Shown one piece after another: positions 41,162 through 52,791 of a DNA stretch of 64,000 nt. Each line of letters begins with the position of its first letter. Position 1 is the first letter of the stretch. Location of the stretch: NCBI RefSeq assembly GCF_018614575.1, contig NZ_JAGGOJ010000016.1:124001-188000 (forward strand), in the 5' to 3' direction. The notes below the pieces were generated by a model. The model was not told the DNA's origin, ran no database searches, and was given only the letters and a program-made list of their open reading frames with translations. Position numbers and translations under genes: made by a program. Source of the DNA: Streptomyces sp. ISL-10 (GTDB taxonomy: Bacteria > Actinomycetota > Actinomycetes > Streptomycetales > Streptomycetaceae).

Positions 41162-41740
41162 ATGGACACGCAGAAGAACTCCGATGCGGCCCGCCCCGTC
41201 CTCGAGGCGCCCGACATCGCGCGGGTACTGACCCGCATCGCCCACGAGATCGTCGAACGCGCCAAGGGTGCCGACGACGTGGTGCTCCTCGGCATCCCGA
41301 CCCGCGGTGTGTTCCTCGCCCGCCGGCTCGCCGACAAGCTCGAAGGCATCACCGGCCGGAAGGTCCCGGTCGGCTCCCTCGACATCACCATGTACCGGGA
41401 CGACCTGCGGCTCAAGCCCGCGCGTGCGCTCGAGCGCACCGAGATCCCCGGCGACGGCGTCGACGGTCGTCTCGTCGTCCTCGTCGACGACGTGCTCTTC
41501 TCCGGCCGCACGATCCGCGCGGCCCTCGATGCCCTCGGCGACCTCGGCCGTCCCCGGGCCGTGCAACTCGCGGTCCTGGTCGACCGCGGCCACCGTGAGC
41601 TGCCCATCCGCGCCGACTACGTCGGCAAGAACCTCCCCACGTCGCTGCGCGAGACGGTCAAGGTCCAGCTCGCCGAGGAGGACGGTCGCGACACCGTGCT
41701 GCTCGGGCTGAGGGAGACCGCCCCGGCCGGTGAGCGCTAG
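41162..41740 (+). CDS. pyrR: Pyrimidine operon regulator / uracil phosphoribosyltransferase PyrR
   Basis: A 192-residue bifunctional protein. The PRPP loop LVVLVDDVLFSGRTIRAALDAL is intact, with the MYRDDLRLK and VDRGHRELPIRADYVGKNLPTS segments. In other actinobacteria PyrR binds pyr mRNA and controls its use in response to UMP. ATG at 41162 follows a strong AAGGAGG site. First gene of the pyr operon; no classical attenuator could be identified in the 93 bp before pyrB. Confidence 0.94.
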   Translation: MDTQKNSDAARPVLEAPDIARVLTRIAHEIVERAKGADDVVLLGIPTRGVFLARRLADKLEGITGRKVPVGSLDITMYRDDLRLKPARALERTEIPGDGVDGRLVVLVDDVLFSGRTIRAALDALGDLGRPRAVQLAVLVDRGHRELPIRADYVGKNLPTSLRETVKVQLAEEDGRDTVLLGLRETAPAGER

Positions 41741-41833
41741 CACCGCTTCCGTACGCCCTTCTTCCCGTACGGCGTGCGTTGCTGCGCGCCCGCATGTCTC
41801 ACGAACCTCCACAGACCTGGAGAAATCACCCAG

Positions 41834-42811
41834 ATGATGCGTCACCTCATCTCGGCCGCCGATCTCACCCGCGACGACGCCGTTCTGATCCTCGACACCG
41901 CCGAGGAAATGGCCCGCGTGGCCGACCGGCCGATCAAGAAGCTCCCCGCCCTGCGCGGCCGCACGGTCTGCAACCTCTTCTTCGAGGACTCGACCCGTAC
42001 CCGGATCTCCTTCGAGGCCGCCGAGAAGCGCCTGTCCGCCGACGTCATCAACTTCGCCGCCAAGGGCTCGAGCGTCTCCAAGGGCGAGTCCCTGAAGGAC
42101 ACCGCACAGACCCTGGAGGCGATGGGCGTCGACGCCGTCGTCATACGGCACAGTGCCTCCGGCGCCCCCTACCGCCTCGCCACCTCCGGCTGGATCGACG
42201 CCCCCGTCATCAACGCCGGTGACGGCACCCACCAGCACCCCACCCAGGCCCTGCTGGACGCCTTCACCATGCGCCGCCGCCTCGTCGGCAGAGACGCGGG
42301 CCTCGGCCAGGACCTGGCCGGCAAGCGGATCACGATCGTCGGGGACGTCCTGCACAGCCGGGTCGCCCGCTCCAATGTCGACCTGCTGCACACCCTCGGC
42401 GCCCAGGTGACCCTCGTCGCGCCGCCCACCCTCGTGCCGGTCGGCGTCGAGACCTGGCCCTGCGAGGTCTCGTACGACCTGGACAGCACCCTGACCAAGT
42501 CCGACGCCGTGATGATGCTCCGCGTGCAGCGCGAGCGCATGAACGCCGCCTTCTTCCCGACCGAGCGCGAGTACTCCCGCCGCTACGGCCTGGACGGCCA
42601 CCGCATGGCCAAGATGCCCGAGCACGCCATCGTGATGCACCCCGGGCCGATGGTCCGTGGCATGGAGATCACCGCCGAGGTGGCCGACTCCGACCGCTGC
42701 ACGGTCGTCGAGCAGGTCGCCAACGGCGTCTCCATCCGCATGGCCGTGCTCTACCTGCTGCTCGGCGGCAACGAATCCGACGCCCCCCAGTCCCGTACCG
42801 AGGAGAAGTAA
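41834..42811 (+). CDS. pyrB: Aspartate carbamoyltransferase catalytic subunit
   Basis: A 325-residue enzyme forming carbamoyl aspartate. The carbamoyl-phosphate site FFEDSTRTRISFE, the HPTQALLDAFTM segment, GDVLHSRVARSN and the aspartate loop MLRVQRERM are all present. No pyrI regulatory chain is in the operon, so it should be the unregulated class. Two ATG codons (41834, 41837) begin it. Confidence 0.95.
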   Translation: MMRHLISAADLTRDDAVLILDTAEEMARVADRPIKKLPALRGRTVCNLFFEDSTRTRISFEAAEKRLSADVINFAAKGSSVSKGESLKDTAQTLEAMGVDAVVIRHSASGAPYRLATSGWIDAPVINAGDGTHQHPTQALLDAFTMRRRLVGRDAGLGQDLAGKRITIVGDVLHSRVARSNVDLLHTLGAQVTLVAPPTLVPVGVETWPCEVSYDLDSTLTKSDAVMMLRVQRERMNAAFFPTEREYSRRYGLDGHRMAKMPEHAIVMHPGPMVRGMEITAEVADSDRCTVVEQVANGVSIRMAVLYLLLGGNESDAPQSRTEEK

Positions 42812-42816
42812 GAACC

Positions 42817-44103
42817 ATGAGCAAGATCCTGATCCGCGGTGCGAAGGTACTCGGCGGCGAGGCGCAGGACGTCCTGATCGACGGCGAGACGATCGAGGCC
42901 GTGGGCACCGGGCTGTCCGACGAGGGCGCCCAGGTGATCGAGGCACAGGGGCAGATCCTCCTGCCCGGGCTCGTCGACCTGCACACCCACCTGCGCGAGC
43001 CGGGCCGCGAGGACTCCGAGACCGTCCTGACCGGCACGCGTGCCGCCGCGAGCGGCGGCTACACCGCCGTCTTCGCCATGGCCAACACCTTCCCGGTCGC
43101 CGACACCGCCGGCGTCGTCGAGCAGGTCTACCGGCTCGGCAAGGAGTCCGGCTACTGCGACGTGCAGCCCATCGGCGCCGTCACGGTCGGCCTGGAGGGC
43201 AAGAAGCTCGCCGAGCTCGGCGCGATGCACGAGTCCGCCGCCGGCGTCACCGTCTTCTCCGACGACGGCAAGTGCGTCGACGACGCCGTGATCATGCGCC
43301 GCGCACTGGAGTACGTGAAGGCCTTCGGCGGCGTCGTCGCCCAGCACGCCCAGGAGCCGAGGCTCACCGAGGGCGCCCAGATGAACGAGGGCATCGTCTC
43401 CGCCGAGCTGGGCCTCGGCGGCTGGCCCGCCGTCGCCGAGGAGTCGATCATCGCCCGCGATGTCCTCCTCGCCGAGCACGTCGGCTCCCGCGTGCACATC
43501 TGCCACCTCTCCACCGCCGGTTCCGTCGAGATCGTCCGCTGGGCCAAGTCCCGCGGCATCGACGTCACCGCCGAGGTCACCCCCCACCACCTGCTCCTGA
43601 CCGACGAACTGGTCCGCTCCTACAACCCGGTCTACAAGGTCAACCCGCCGCTGCGCACCGAGCGCGATGTGACGGCCCTGCGCGAGGCGCTGGCCGACGG
43701 CACGATCGACATCGTCGCCACCGACCACGCCCCGCACCCGCACGAGGACAAGGACTGCGAGTGGGCCGCGGCCGCCATGGGCATGGTCGGCCTGGAGACC
43801 GCCCTGTCCGTCGTCCAGCAGACGATGGTCGAGACCGGCCTGCTCGACTGGGCCGGCGTCGCCGACCGCATGGCGTACGCGCCCGCGCGGATCGGCCGGG
43901 CCCTGGGCCACGGGCGGCCCGTCTCGGCTGGTGAGCCCGCGAACCTCACCCTCGTCGATCCGGCATACCGTGGTGAGGTGGACCCCGCGGGCTTCGCCTC
44001 CCGCAGCCGCAACACCCCCTACGAGGGCCGCGAGCTGCCGGGACGCGTCACCCATACCTTCCTGCGGGGCCGGGCGACGCTCGTGGACGGGAAGCTGGCG
44101 TGA
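42817..44103 (+). CDS. pyrC: Dihydroorotase
   Basis: A 428-residue type I dihydroorotase. Metal ligands are visible in LVDLHTHLREPG, AQHAQEP, RVHICHLSTAGS and TDHAPHPHEDKD; substrate-site NPPLRTERD is also present. ATG at 42817, five bases after pyrB; its stop overlaps the next GTG by four bases. Confidence 0.95.
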   Translation: MSKILIRGAKVLGGEAQDVLIDGETIEAVGTGLSDEGAQVIEAQGQILLPGLVDLHTHLREPGREDSETVLTGTRAAASGGYTAVFAMANTFPVADTAGVVEQVYRLGKESGYCDVQPIGAVTVGLEGKKLAELGAMHESAAGVTVFSDDGKCVDDAVIMRRALEYVKAFGGVVAQHAQEPRLTEGAQMNEGIVSAELGLGGWPAVAEESIIARDVLLAEHVGSRVHICHLSTAGSVEIVRWAKSRGIDVTAEVTPHHLLLTDELVRSYNPVYKVNPPLRTERDVTALREALADGTIDIVATDHAPHPHEDKDCEWAAAAMGMVGLETALSVVQQTMVETGLLDWAGVADRMAYAPARIGRALGHGRPVSAGEPANLTLVDPAYRGEVDPAGFASRSRNTPYEGRELPGRVTHTFLRGRATLVDGKLA

Positions 44104-44666
44104 CACCTGCACTCATCAACCTGGCGGCGGAGCAGAAGTCCGCGGAGGTGACCGACTGGGCGGCCCGCCTCGGCTGGGTCGCCGGACTGCTGCTGTTCAT
44201 CGCCTTCGTCTACTGGCTGATGCGCCAGGGCTGGACATGGCGCGGCAGCCTCCAGTCGGACCTGCCCGAGCTGCCCACGGCGCCTGCGGAACCGGGCACG
44301 GCGAAACTGACGATGACCGGCCGCTACCACGGCTCCACCACCGCCGGGCAGTGGCTCGACCGGATCGTCGCCCACGGGCTCGGGACCCGCAGCCGGGTCG
44401 AGCTCACGCTCACCGACGCGGGACTGGCCGTCGTACGGCCCGGCGCACCGGACTTCTTCGTACCGAAGGACGCACTGCGCGAAGCCCGGCTCGACAAGGG
44501 CATCGCGGGCAAGGTCCTCGCCGAGGGCGGTCTGCTGATCGTCACCTGGGCGCACGGCGACCGGCTGATCGACTCCGGCTTCCGCTCCGACCGCGCGGCC
44601 GAGCAGAGCGAATGGGTCGAGACCCTCACCAACATGATCAACACGACGGAAGGCACCGCACGATGA
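44100..44666 (+). CDS. PH-like domain membrane protein in the pyr operon
   Basis: A 188-residue protein with one membrane helix (about 22-42, ARLGWVAGLLLFIAFVYWLMR) and a C-terminal beta-rich region with PH-like character (AKLTMTGRYHGSTTAGQWLDRIVAHGLGTRSRVELTLTDAGLAVVRPGAPDFFVPKDALREAR). Function unknown. It is coupled on both sides (GTGA and ATGA overlaps) between pyrC and carA; I recall such a gene at this position in other actinobacteria. Whether it has a pyrimidine role or is a passenger cannot be said. Confidence 0.83.
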   Translation: MTPALINLAAEQKSAEVTDWAARLGWVAGLLLFIAFVYWLMRQGWTWRGSLQSDLPELPTAPAEPGTAKLTMTGRYHGSTTAGQWLDRIVAHGLGTRSRVELTLTDAGLAVVRPGAPDFFVPKDALREARLDKGIAGKVLAEGGLLIVTWAHGDRLIDSGFRSDRAAEQSEWVETLTNMINTTEGTAR

Positions 44667-45806
44667 CGATCTCCACCCGGGGAGCCGCCAAAGCTCCCGC
44701 CGTACTCGTCCTGGAGGACGGCCGCACCTTCCGCGGCCGTGCCTACGGGGCCGTGGGGGAGACCTTCGGCGAGGCGGTGTTCAACACCGGCATGACCGGC
44801 TACCAGGAGACCCTGACCGACCCCTCGTACCACCGCCAGGTGGTCGTCATGACCGCGCCGCACGTCGGCAACACCGGCGTCAACGACGAGGACGACGAGT
44901 CGAAGCGGATCTGGGTCGCCGGGTACGTCGTCCGCGACCCCGCCCGCATTCCCTCCAACTGGCGCTCCCGCCGCTCCCTCGACGAGCAGCTGACCGCCCA
45001 GGGCGTCGTCGGCATCAGCGGCATCGACACCCGCGCGCTGACCCGCCACCTGCGCGAGCGCGGCGCCATGCGCGTCGGCATCTTCTCCGGCGACGCGCTG
45101 GCCGACGACACCAGCCTGCTCGCCCGGGTGCAGCAGGCCCCCGAGATGAAGGGCGCCGACCTCTCCGCCGAGGTCGCCACCACCGAGCCGTACGTCGTCC
45201 CGGCCATCGGCGAGAAGAAGTTCACCGTCGCCGCCCTGGACCTCGGCATCAAGGGCATGACCCCGCACCGCATGGCCGAGCGCGGCATCGAGGTGCACGT
45301 CCTGCCCGCGACCGCCACCGCCGACGACGTCTACGCGGTGAACCCCGACGGCGTCTTCCTCTCCAACGGCCCCGGCGACCCCGCCACCGCCGACCTGACC
45401 GTCATCAAGGCGGTCCTGGAGCGCAGGACCCCGCTGTTCGGCATCTGCTTCGGCAACCAGCTGCTCGGCCGCGCGCTCGGCTTCGGCACGTACAAGCTGA
45501 AGTACGGCCACCGCGGCATCAACCAGCCCGTGCAGGACCGGACGACCGGCAAGGTCGAGGTCACCGCGCACAACCACGGATTCGCCGTCGAGGCGCCCCT
45601 CGACAAGGTCTCCGACACCCCCTATGGCCGCGCCGAGGTCTCCCACGTCTGCCTGAACGACAACGTGGTGGAGGGCCTGAGGCTGCTCGACCAGCCGGCC
45701 TTCAGCGTCCAGTACCACCCCGAGGCGGCCGCGGGCCCGCACGACGCGGCGTACCTCTTCGACCGCTTCACGTCTTTGATGAACACAGCCCTGATGGAGG
45801 CCGAGC

Positions 45807-45814
<8 letters not shown>
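44663..45814 (+). CDS. carA: Carbamoyl-phosphate synthase small (glutaminase) subunit
   Basis: A 383-residue class I amidotransferase subunit. N-terminal CPSase domain (LVLEDGRTFRGRAYGAVGETFGEAVFNTGMTGYQE) and C-terminal glutaminase with nucleophile GICFGNQLLG and the His-Glu pair in YHPEAAAGPHD. ATG at 44663; its last bases overlap carB. Confidence 0.95.
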
Positions 45815-49115
<3,301 letters not shown>

Positions 49116-49121
49116 TCACCC

Positions 49122-49151
49122 GAGGGGGACACCGGAAACGGTGTCCCCCTC
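49122..49151 (+). terminator. Hairpin with GAAA tetraloop between carB and pyrD
   Basis: A perfect 13 bp stem (49122-49134 with 49139-49151) closed by a GAAA tetraloop, seven bases after the carB stop and six before the GAGGA ribosome site of pyrD. It may end or process the transcript, or attenuate pyrD. Confidence 0.7.
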
Positions 49152-49168
49152 CTCATGAGGACACCGCT

Positions 49169-50281
49169 GTGTACACATTCTTCTTCCGCCTCGTCTTCAC
49201 CCGCATGGACCCCGAGAAGGCCCACCACCTGGCCTTCCGGTGGATCCGGCTCGCGGCCCGCATCCCTGTCCTGCGCACCTTCGTGGCCGCTGCCCTCGCG
49301 CCGCGCTTCAAGGAGTTGCGCACCGAGGCGTTCGGGCTGCGGATGCACGGCCCGTTCGGGCTCGCCGCCGGCTTCGACAAGAACGCCGTCGCCATCGACG
49401 GCATGGCCATGCTCGGCTTCGACCACGTCGAGATCGGCACGGTCACCGCGCAGCCCCAGCCCGGCAACCCCGTCAAGCGCCTCTTCCGGCTCGTCCCGGA
49501 CCGCGCGCTGATCAACCGCATGGGCTTCAACAACGAGGGCTCGGCCGCCGTCGCCGCCCGTCTCGCCGCCCGCCGCGAGATCTTCCGTACGACCGTCGGC
49601 GTCAACATCGGCAAGACGAAGGTCGTCCCGGAGGCGGAAGCCGTCGCCGACTACGTCACCTCCACCGAGCGCCTGGCGGCCCAGGCCGACTACCTCGTCG
49701 TCAACGTCTCCTCGCCCAACACCCCCGGCCTGCGCAACCTCCAGGCCACCGAGTCGCTGCGCCCGCTGCTCACCGCCGTACGCGAGGCCGCCGACCGCAC
49801 GGTCACCGACCGCCGCGTCCCGCTCCTGGTCAAGATCGCGCCGGATCTCGCGGACGCGGACGTCGACGCCGTGGCGGACCTCGCCGTCGAGCTCGGCCTC
49901 GACGGCATCATCGCCACCAACACCACGATCGCCCGCGAGGGCCTCGGCCTCACGTCCCCGGCCGAACTGGTGGCGGAGACCGGCGGCCTGTCCGGCGCGC
50001 CGGTCAAGGCACGCTCCCTGGAGGTCCTGCGGCGGCTGTACGCGCGCGTGGGCGATCGCATCACGCTCGTCGGCGTCGGCGGCATCGAGAACGCCGAGGA
50101 CGCCTGGCAGCGCATCCTGGCGGGCGCCACGCTCGTCCAGGGCTACAGCGCGTTCGTCTACGAGGGCCCGTTCTACGCCCGCGCGATCCACAAGGGCCTG
50201 GCCGCACGCCTCGCGGCCAGTCCGTACACCATCCTCGCCGATGCCGTCGGCGCCGAGACGCGAAAGGCAGCCACCGCATGA
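49169..50281 (+). CDS. pyrD: Dihydroorotate dehydrogenase (quinone), class 2
   Basis: A 370-residue membrane-associated flavoprotein. The N-terminal helical extension that binds membrane quinone is present (YTFFFRLVFTRMDPEKAHHLAFRWIR). Then GLAAGFDKNAVAIDGMAMLGFDHVEIGTVTAQPQPGNPVKRLFRL, NRMGFNN, the catalytic-Ser loop VVNVSSPNTPGLR and GVGGIENAEDAWQRILAGATLVQGYSAFVY. GTG at 49169 with GAGGA seven bases upstream. Overlaps pyrF by four bases. Confidence 0.95.
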   Translation: MYTFFFRLVFTRMDPEKAHHLAFRWIRLAARIPVLRTFVAAALAPRFKELRTEAFGLRMHGPFGLAAGFDKNAVAIDGMAMLGFDHVEIGTVTAQPQPGNPVKRLFRLVPDRALINRMGFNNEGSAAVAARLAARREIFRTTVGVNIGKTKVVPEAEAVADYVTSTERLAAQADYLVVNVSSPNTPGLRNLQATESLRPLLTAVREAADRTVTDRRVPLLVKIAPDLADADVDAVADLAVELGLDGIIATNTTIAREGLGLTSPAELVAETGGLSGAPVKARSLEVLRRLYARVGDRITLVGVGGIENAEDAWQRILAGATLVQGYSAFVYEGPFYARAIHKGLAARLAASPYTILADAVGAETRKAATA

Positions 50282-51126
50282 GCCCTCTGGAGCCCTTCGG
50301 CACCCGACTGCGCCACGCCATGGACACCCGTGGCCCGCTGTGCGTCGGCATCGACCCGCACGCCTCCCTGCTGACCGCGTGGGGCCTGCACGACGACGTG
50401 AACGGCCTGGAGCGGTTCACCCGCACCACGGTCGAGGCGCTCGCCGACCGGGTCGCCGTTCTCAAGCCGCAGTCGGCGTTCTTCGAGCGTTTCGGCTCGC
50501 GTGGCATCGCCGTCCTGGAGAAGGCCGTCGAGGAGGCACGGGCCGCCGGTGCGCTGGTCCTCATGGACGCCAAGCGCGGCGACATCGGCTCGACCATGGG
50601 CGCGTACGCGGAGACCTTCCTGCGCAAGGACTCACCGCTGTTCTCGGACGCCGTCACCGTCTCGCCGTACCTCGGCTTCGGTTCACTGCGGCCGGCGCTG
50701 GACCAGGCCGTGCTGAGCGGCTGCGGTGTCTTCGTACTCGCCCTCACCTCCAATCCGGAGGGCGCCGAGGTGCAGCGGTCCACGGCCGCGAACGGGCAGT
50801 CCCTGGCGCAGTTGATGCTCGACCACATGGCCGCCGAGAACGAGGGCGCCGAGCCGCTCGGCTCCGTCGGCGCGGTCGTCGGCGCGACGCTCGGCGACGC
50901 CGGCGTGGATCTCGACATCAACGGGCCGCTGCTGGCCCCGGGCATCGGCGCCCAGGGGGCGACCCCGGCGGACCTGCCGGGCGTCTTCGGCGCGGCCGTC
51001 GGCAACGTCGTGCCGAGCGTCAGCCGCGGCGTGCTCAAGCACGGTCCGGACGCCGCCTCCCTGCGCGCGGCGGCGGAGCGGTTCGCGGACGAGGTGCGCG
51101 AAGCGGTGGCGTCCGCGGAGGCATGA
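50278..51126 (+). CDS. pyrF: Orotidine 5'-phosphate decarboxylase (type 2)
   Basis: A 282-residue decarboxylase of the long, mycobacterial-type PyrF class. The catalytic motif LMDAKRGDIGSTMGAYAET contains the Lys-Asp pair; GIDPHASLLTAWGL and AVLKPQSAFFERFG form the substrate site, and VGNVVPSVSRGVL the phosphate loop. It ends the pyr operon, which therefore encodes every step to UMP except PyrE (orotate phosphoribosyltransferase), not seen in this window. Confidence 0.94.
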   Translation: MSPLEPFGTRLRHAMDTRGPLCVGIDPHASLLTAWGLHDDVNGLERFTRTTVEALADRVAVLKPQSAFFERFGSRGIAVLEKAVEEARAAGALVLMDAKRGDIGSTMGAYAETFLRKDSPLFSDAVTVSPYLGFGSLRPALDQAVLSGCGVFVLALTSNPEGAEVQRSTAANGQSLAQLMLDHMAAENEGAEPLGSVGAVVGATLGDAGVDLDINGPLLAPGIGAQGATPADLPGVFGAAVGNVVPSVSRGVLKHGPDAASLRAAAERFADEVREAVASAEA

Positions 51127-51457
51127 CCGCCTGCCGGGACCGGCGCGTGCGCTCTCGGGTACCGGGCCCGTGCTCTGCGTGACGGCCGGAGACCTGCGGC
51201 TCGGGCCCCTTGCAGGACTTCTTGGCCGAAAAGGCAGTCGTTATGTCAGAAATGTCCCGATCGGTCGATGCTGACCAGGACTTTTCGTCTGTTCTCGCTG
51301 ACTGGAGCGGTGATGGCCGCTAGTCTCCGTCGAAGAGCGAACGTGCAGGCAGCGTCCGGCAAAGGCGTACTGCGTTGCTCGTTGCTCGCCTGGTGTGGGG
51401 CGACTAGGTTCCTCACCGGTCCGTATCCGACAGTTCGACATCCGAGGTGACGTAGGC
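51127..51457. other. Intergenic region between pyrF and sIHF
   Basis: 331 bp with no supported gene; a 60-codon frame at 51268-51450 has no similarity that I recognise. The DNA is less GC-rich than its surroundings and carries promoter-like sequence close to sIHF. Confidence 0.5.
51382..51410 (+). promoter_or_regulatory. Candidate HrdB-type promoter of sIHF
   Basis: TTGCTC at 51382-51387 and TAGGTT at 51405-51410 with a 17 bp spacer, 47 bp before the sIHF start. Confidence 0.5.
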
Positions 51458-51781
51458 GTGGCTCTTCCGCCCCTTACCCCTGAACAGCGCGCAGCCGCGC
51501 TCGAAAAGGCCGCCGCGGCTCGCCGGGAGCGGGCCGAGGTCAAGAATCGACTCAAGCACTCCGGCGCCTCCCTCCACGAGGTCATCAAGCAGGGCCAGGA
51601 GAACGACGTCATCGGCAAGATGAAGGTCTCCGCCCTGCTCGAGTCCCTGCCGGGCGTGGGCAAAGTCCGCGCCAAGCAGATCATGGAGAGGCTCGGCATC
51701 TCCGAGAGCCGCCGAGTCCGTGGTCTCGGCTCCAACCAGATCGCGTCCCTGGAGCGCGAGTTCGGCGGCGGCGCCGCCTGA
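51458..51781 (+). CDS. sIHF: Streptomyces integration host factor sIHF
   Basis: A 107-residue nucleoid-associated, actinobacteria-specific DNA-binding protein (unrelated to proteobacterial IHF) that influences DNA topology, sporulation and antibiotic production in S. coelicolor. N-terminal long helix (LPPLTPEQRAAALEKAAAARRERAEVKNRLK) and a helix-two-turns-helix with SLPGVGKVRAKQIMERLGISESRRVRGLG. GTG at 51458 gives ALPPLTPEQR, the known start; a 21-codon upstream extension is in frame. gmk follows 38 bp later. Confidence 0.94.
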   Translation: MALPPLTPEQRAAALEKAAAARRERAEVKNRLKHSGASLHEVIKQGQENDVIGKMKVSALLESLPGVGKVRAKQIMERLGISESRRVRGLGSNQIASLEREFGGGAA

Positions 51782-51819
51782 CGTTCTCGGACACCCCCGG
51801 GAACCTGGATAATCGCTGC

Positions 51820-52383
51820 ATGGCAGCAGAGGTACGTCCGCGGCTGACCGTGCTCTCCGGCCCCTCCGGGGTCGGCAAGAGCACGGTCGTCGCCCATATG
51901 CGCAAGGTCCACCCCGACGTCTGGCTCTCGGTGTCGGCGACCACCCGGAAGCCGCGACCCGGCGAGAAGCACGGCGTCCAGTACTTCTTCGTCACGGACG
52001 ACGAGTTCGACAAGCTGGTCGCGGGCGACGAGCTGCTGGAGTGGGCCGAGTTCGCGGGCAACCGCTACGGCACGCCCCGTCGCGCGGTCCTCGACCGCCT
52101 GGAGGCGGGCGAGCCGGTGCTGCTGGAGATCGACCTCCAGGGTGCGCGGCAGGTCAAGGAGTCCATGCCGGAGTCGCAGCTGGTCTTCCTGGCCCCGCCG
52201 AGCTGGGACGAGCTGGTCCGCCGGCTCACCGGTCGAGGCACCGAGTCCGCGGAGGTCATCGAACGCCGGCTGGCGGTCGCGAAGGTCGAGCTCGCCGCCG
52301 AGTCGGAGTTCGATACGACCCTGGTCAACACCTCCGTCGAGGACGTGGCGCGTGAGCTGCTAGCCTTGATGGCAGTTGTTTGA
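51820..52383 (+). CDS. gmk: Guanylate kinase
   Basis: A 187-residue kinase converting GMP to GDP. Walker A SGPSGVGKSTVV, GMP-binding SVSATTRKPRPGEKHGVQYFFV and EWAEFAGNRYGTPR, LLEIDLQGARQVKE and the lid RLTGRGTESAEVIERRL are intact. ATG at 51820. rpoZ follows, the common gmk-rpoZ-coaBC-metK-priA-fmt order. Confidence 0.95.
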   Translation: MAAEVRPRLTVLSGPSGVGKSTVVAHMRKVHPDVWLSVSATTRKPRPGEKHGVQYFFVTDDEFDKLVAGDELLEWAEFAGNRYGTPRRAVLDRLEAGEPVLLEIDLQGARQVKESMPESQLVFLAPPSWDELVRRLTGRGTESAEVIERRLAVAKVELAAESEFDTTLVNTSVEDVARELLALMAVV

Positions 52384-52425
52384 TCTTTTGTCCGATCTTT
52401 CTGCAAGTTCTTCGGAAGGCATAGC

Positions 52426-52698
52426 GTGTCCTCTTCCATCACCGCGCCCGAGGGCATCATCAACCCTCCGATCGACGAGCTGCTCGAGGCCACCGACTCG
52501 AAGTACAGCCTCGTGATCTACGCGGCCAAGCGCGCGCGCCAGATCAACGCGTACTACTCGCAGCTCGGTGAGGGCCTGCTCGAGTACGTCGGTCCGCTGG
52601 TGGACACTCACGTCCACGAGAAGCCGCTGTCGATCGCCCTGCGCGAGATCAACGCCGGCCTGCTGACCTCCGAGGCCATCGAGGGTCCGGCGCAGTAA
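52426..52698 (+). CDS. rpoZ: RNA polymerase omega subunit
   Basis: A 90-residue omega subunit that helps beta-prime assembly. The core motif IDELLEATDSKYSLVIYAAKRARQINAYYSQL is present. In Streptomyces omega supports morphological differentiation. GTG at 52426 after a GGAAGG site. A strong terminator follows the stop. Confidence 0.94.
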   Translation: MSSSITAPEGIINPPIDELLEATDSKYSLVIYAAKRARQINAYYSQLGEGLLEYVGPLVDTHVHEKPLSIALREINAGLLTSEAIEGPAQ

Positions 52699-52714
52699 GG
52701 CGCGATTCGTTCTT

Positions 52715-52753
52715 CACCACAGGCCCGGCGGAGCATCCGCCGGGCCTGTGGTG
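52715..52753 (+). terminator. Strong hairpin terminator after rpoZ
   Basis: A perfect 18 bp stem (52715-52732 with 52736-52753) and a 3-base loop, ending 38 bp before coaBC. Confidence 0.85.
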
Positions 52754-52791
52754 TGTGATGGGGACAGCAACCGAGTGCGGGGAGGCGCGCA

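Noticed and set aside
51268..51450. 60-codon frame between pyrF and sIHF
   Set aside because: No recognisable family, no good ribosome site, and it overlaps the likely sIHF promoter.
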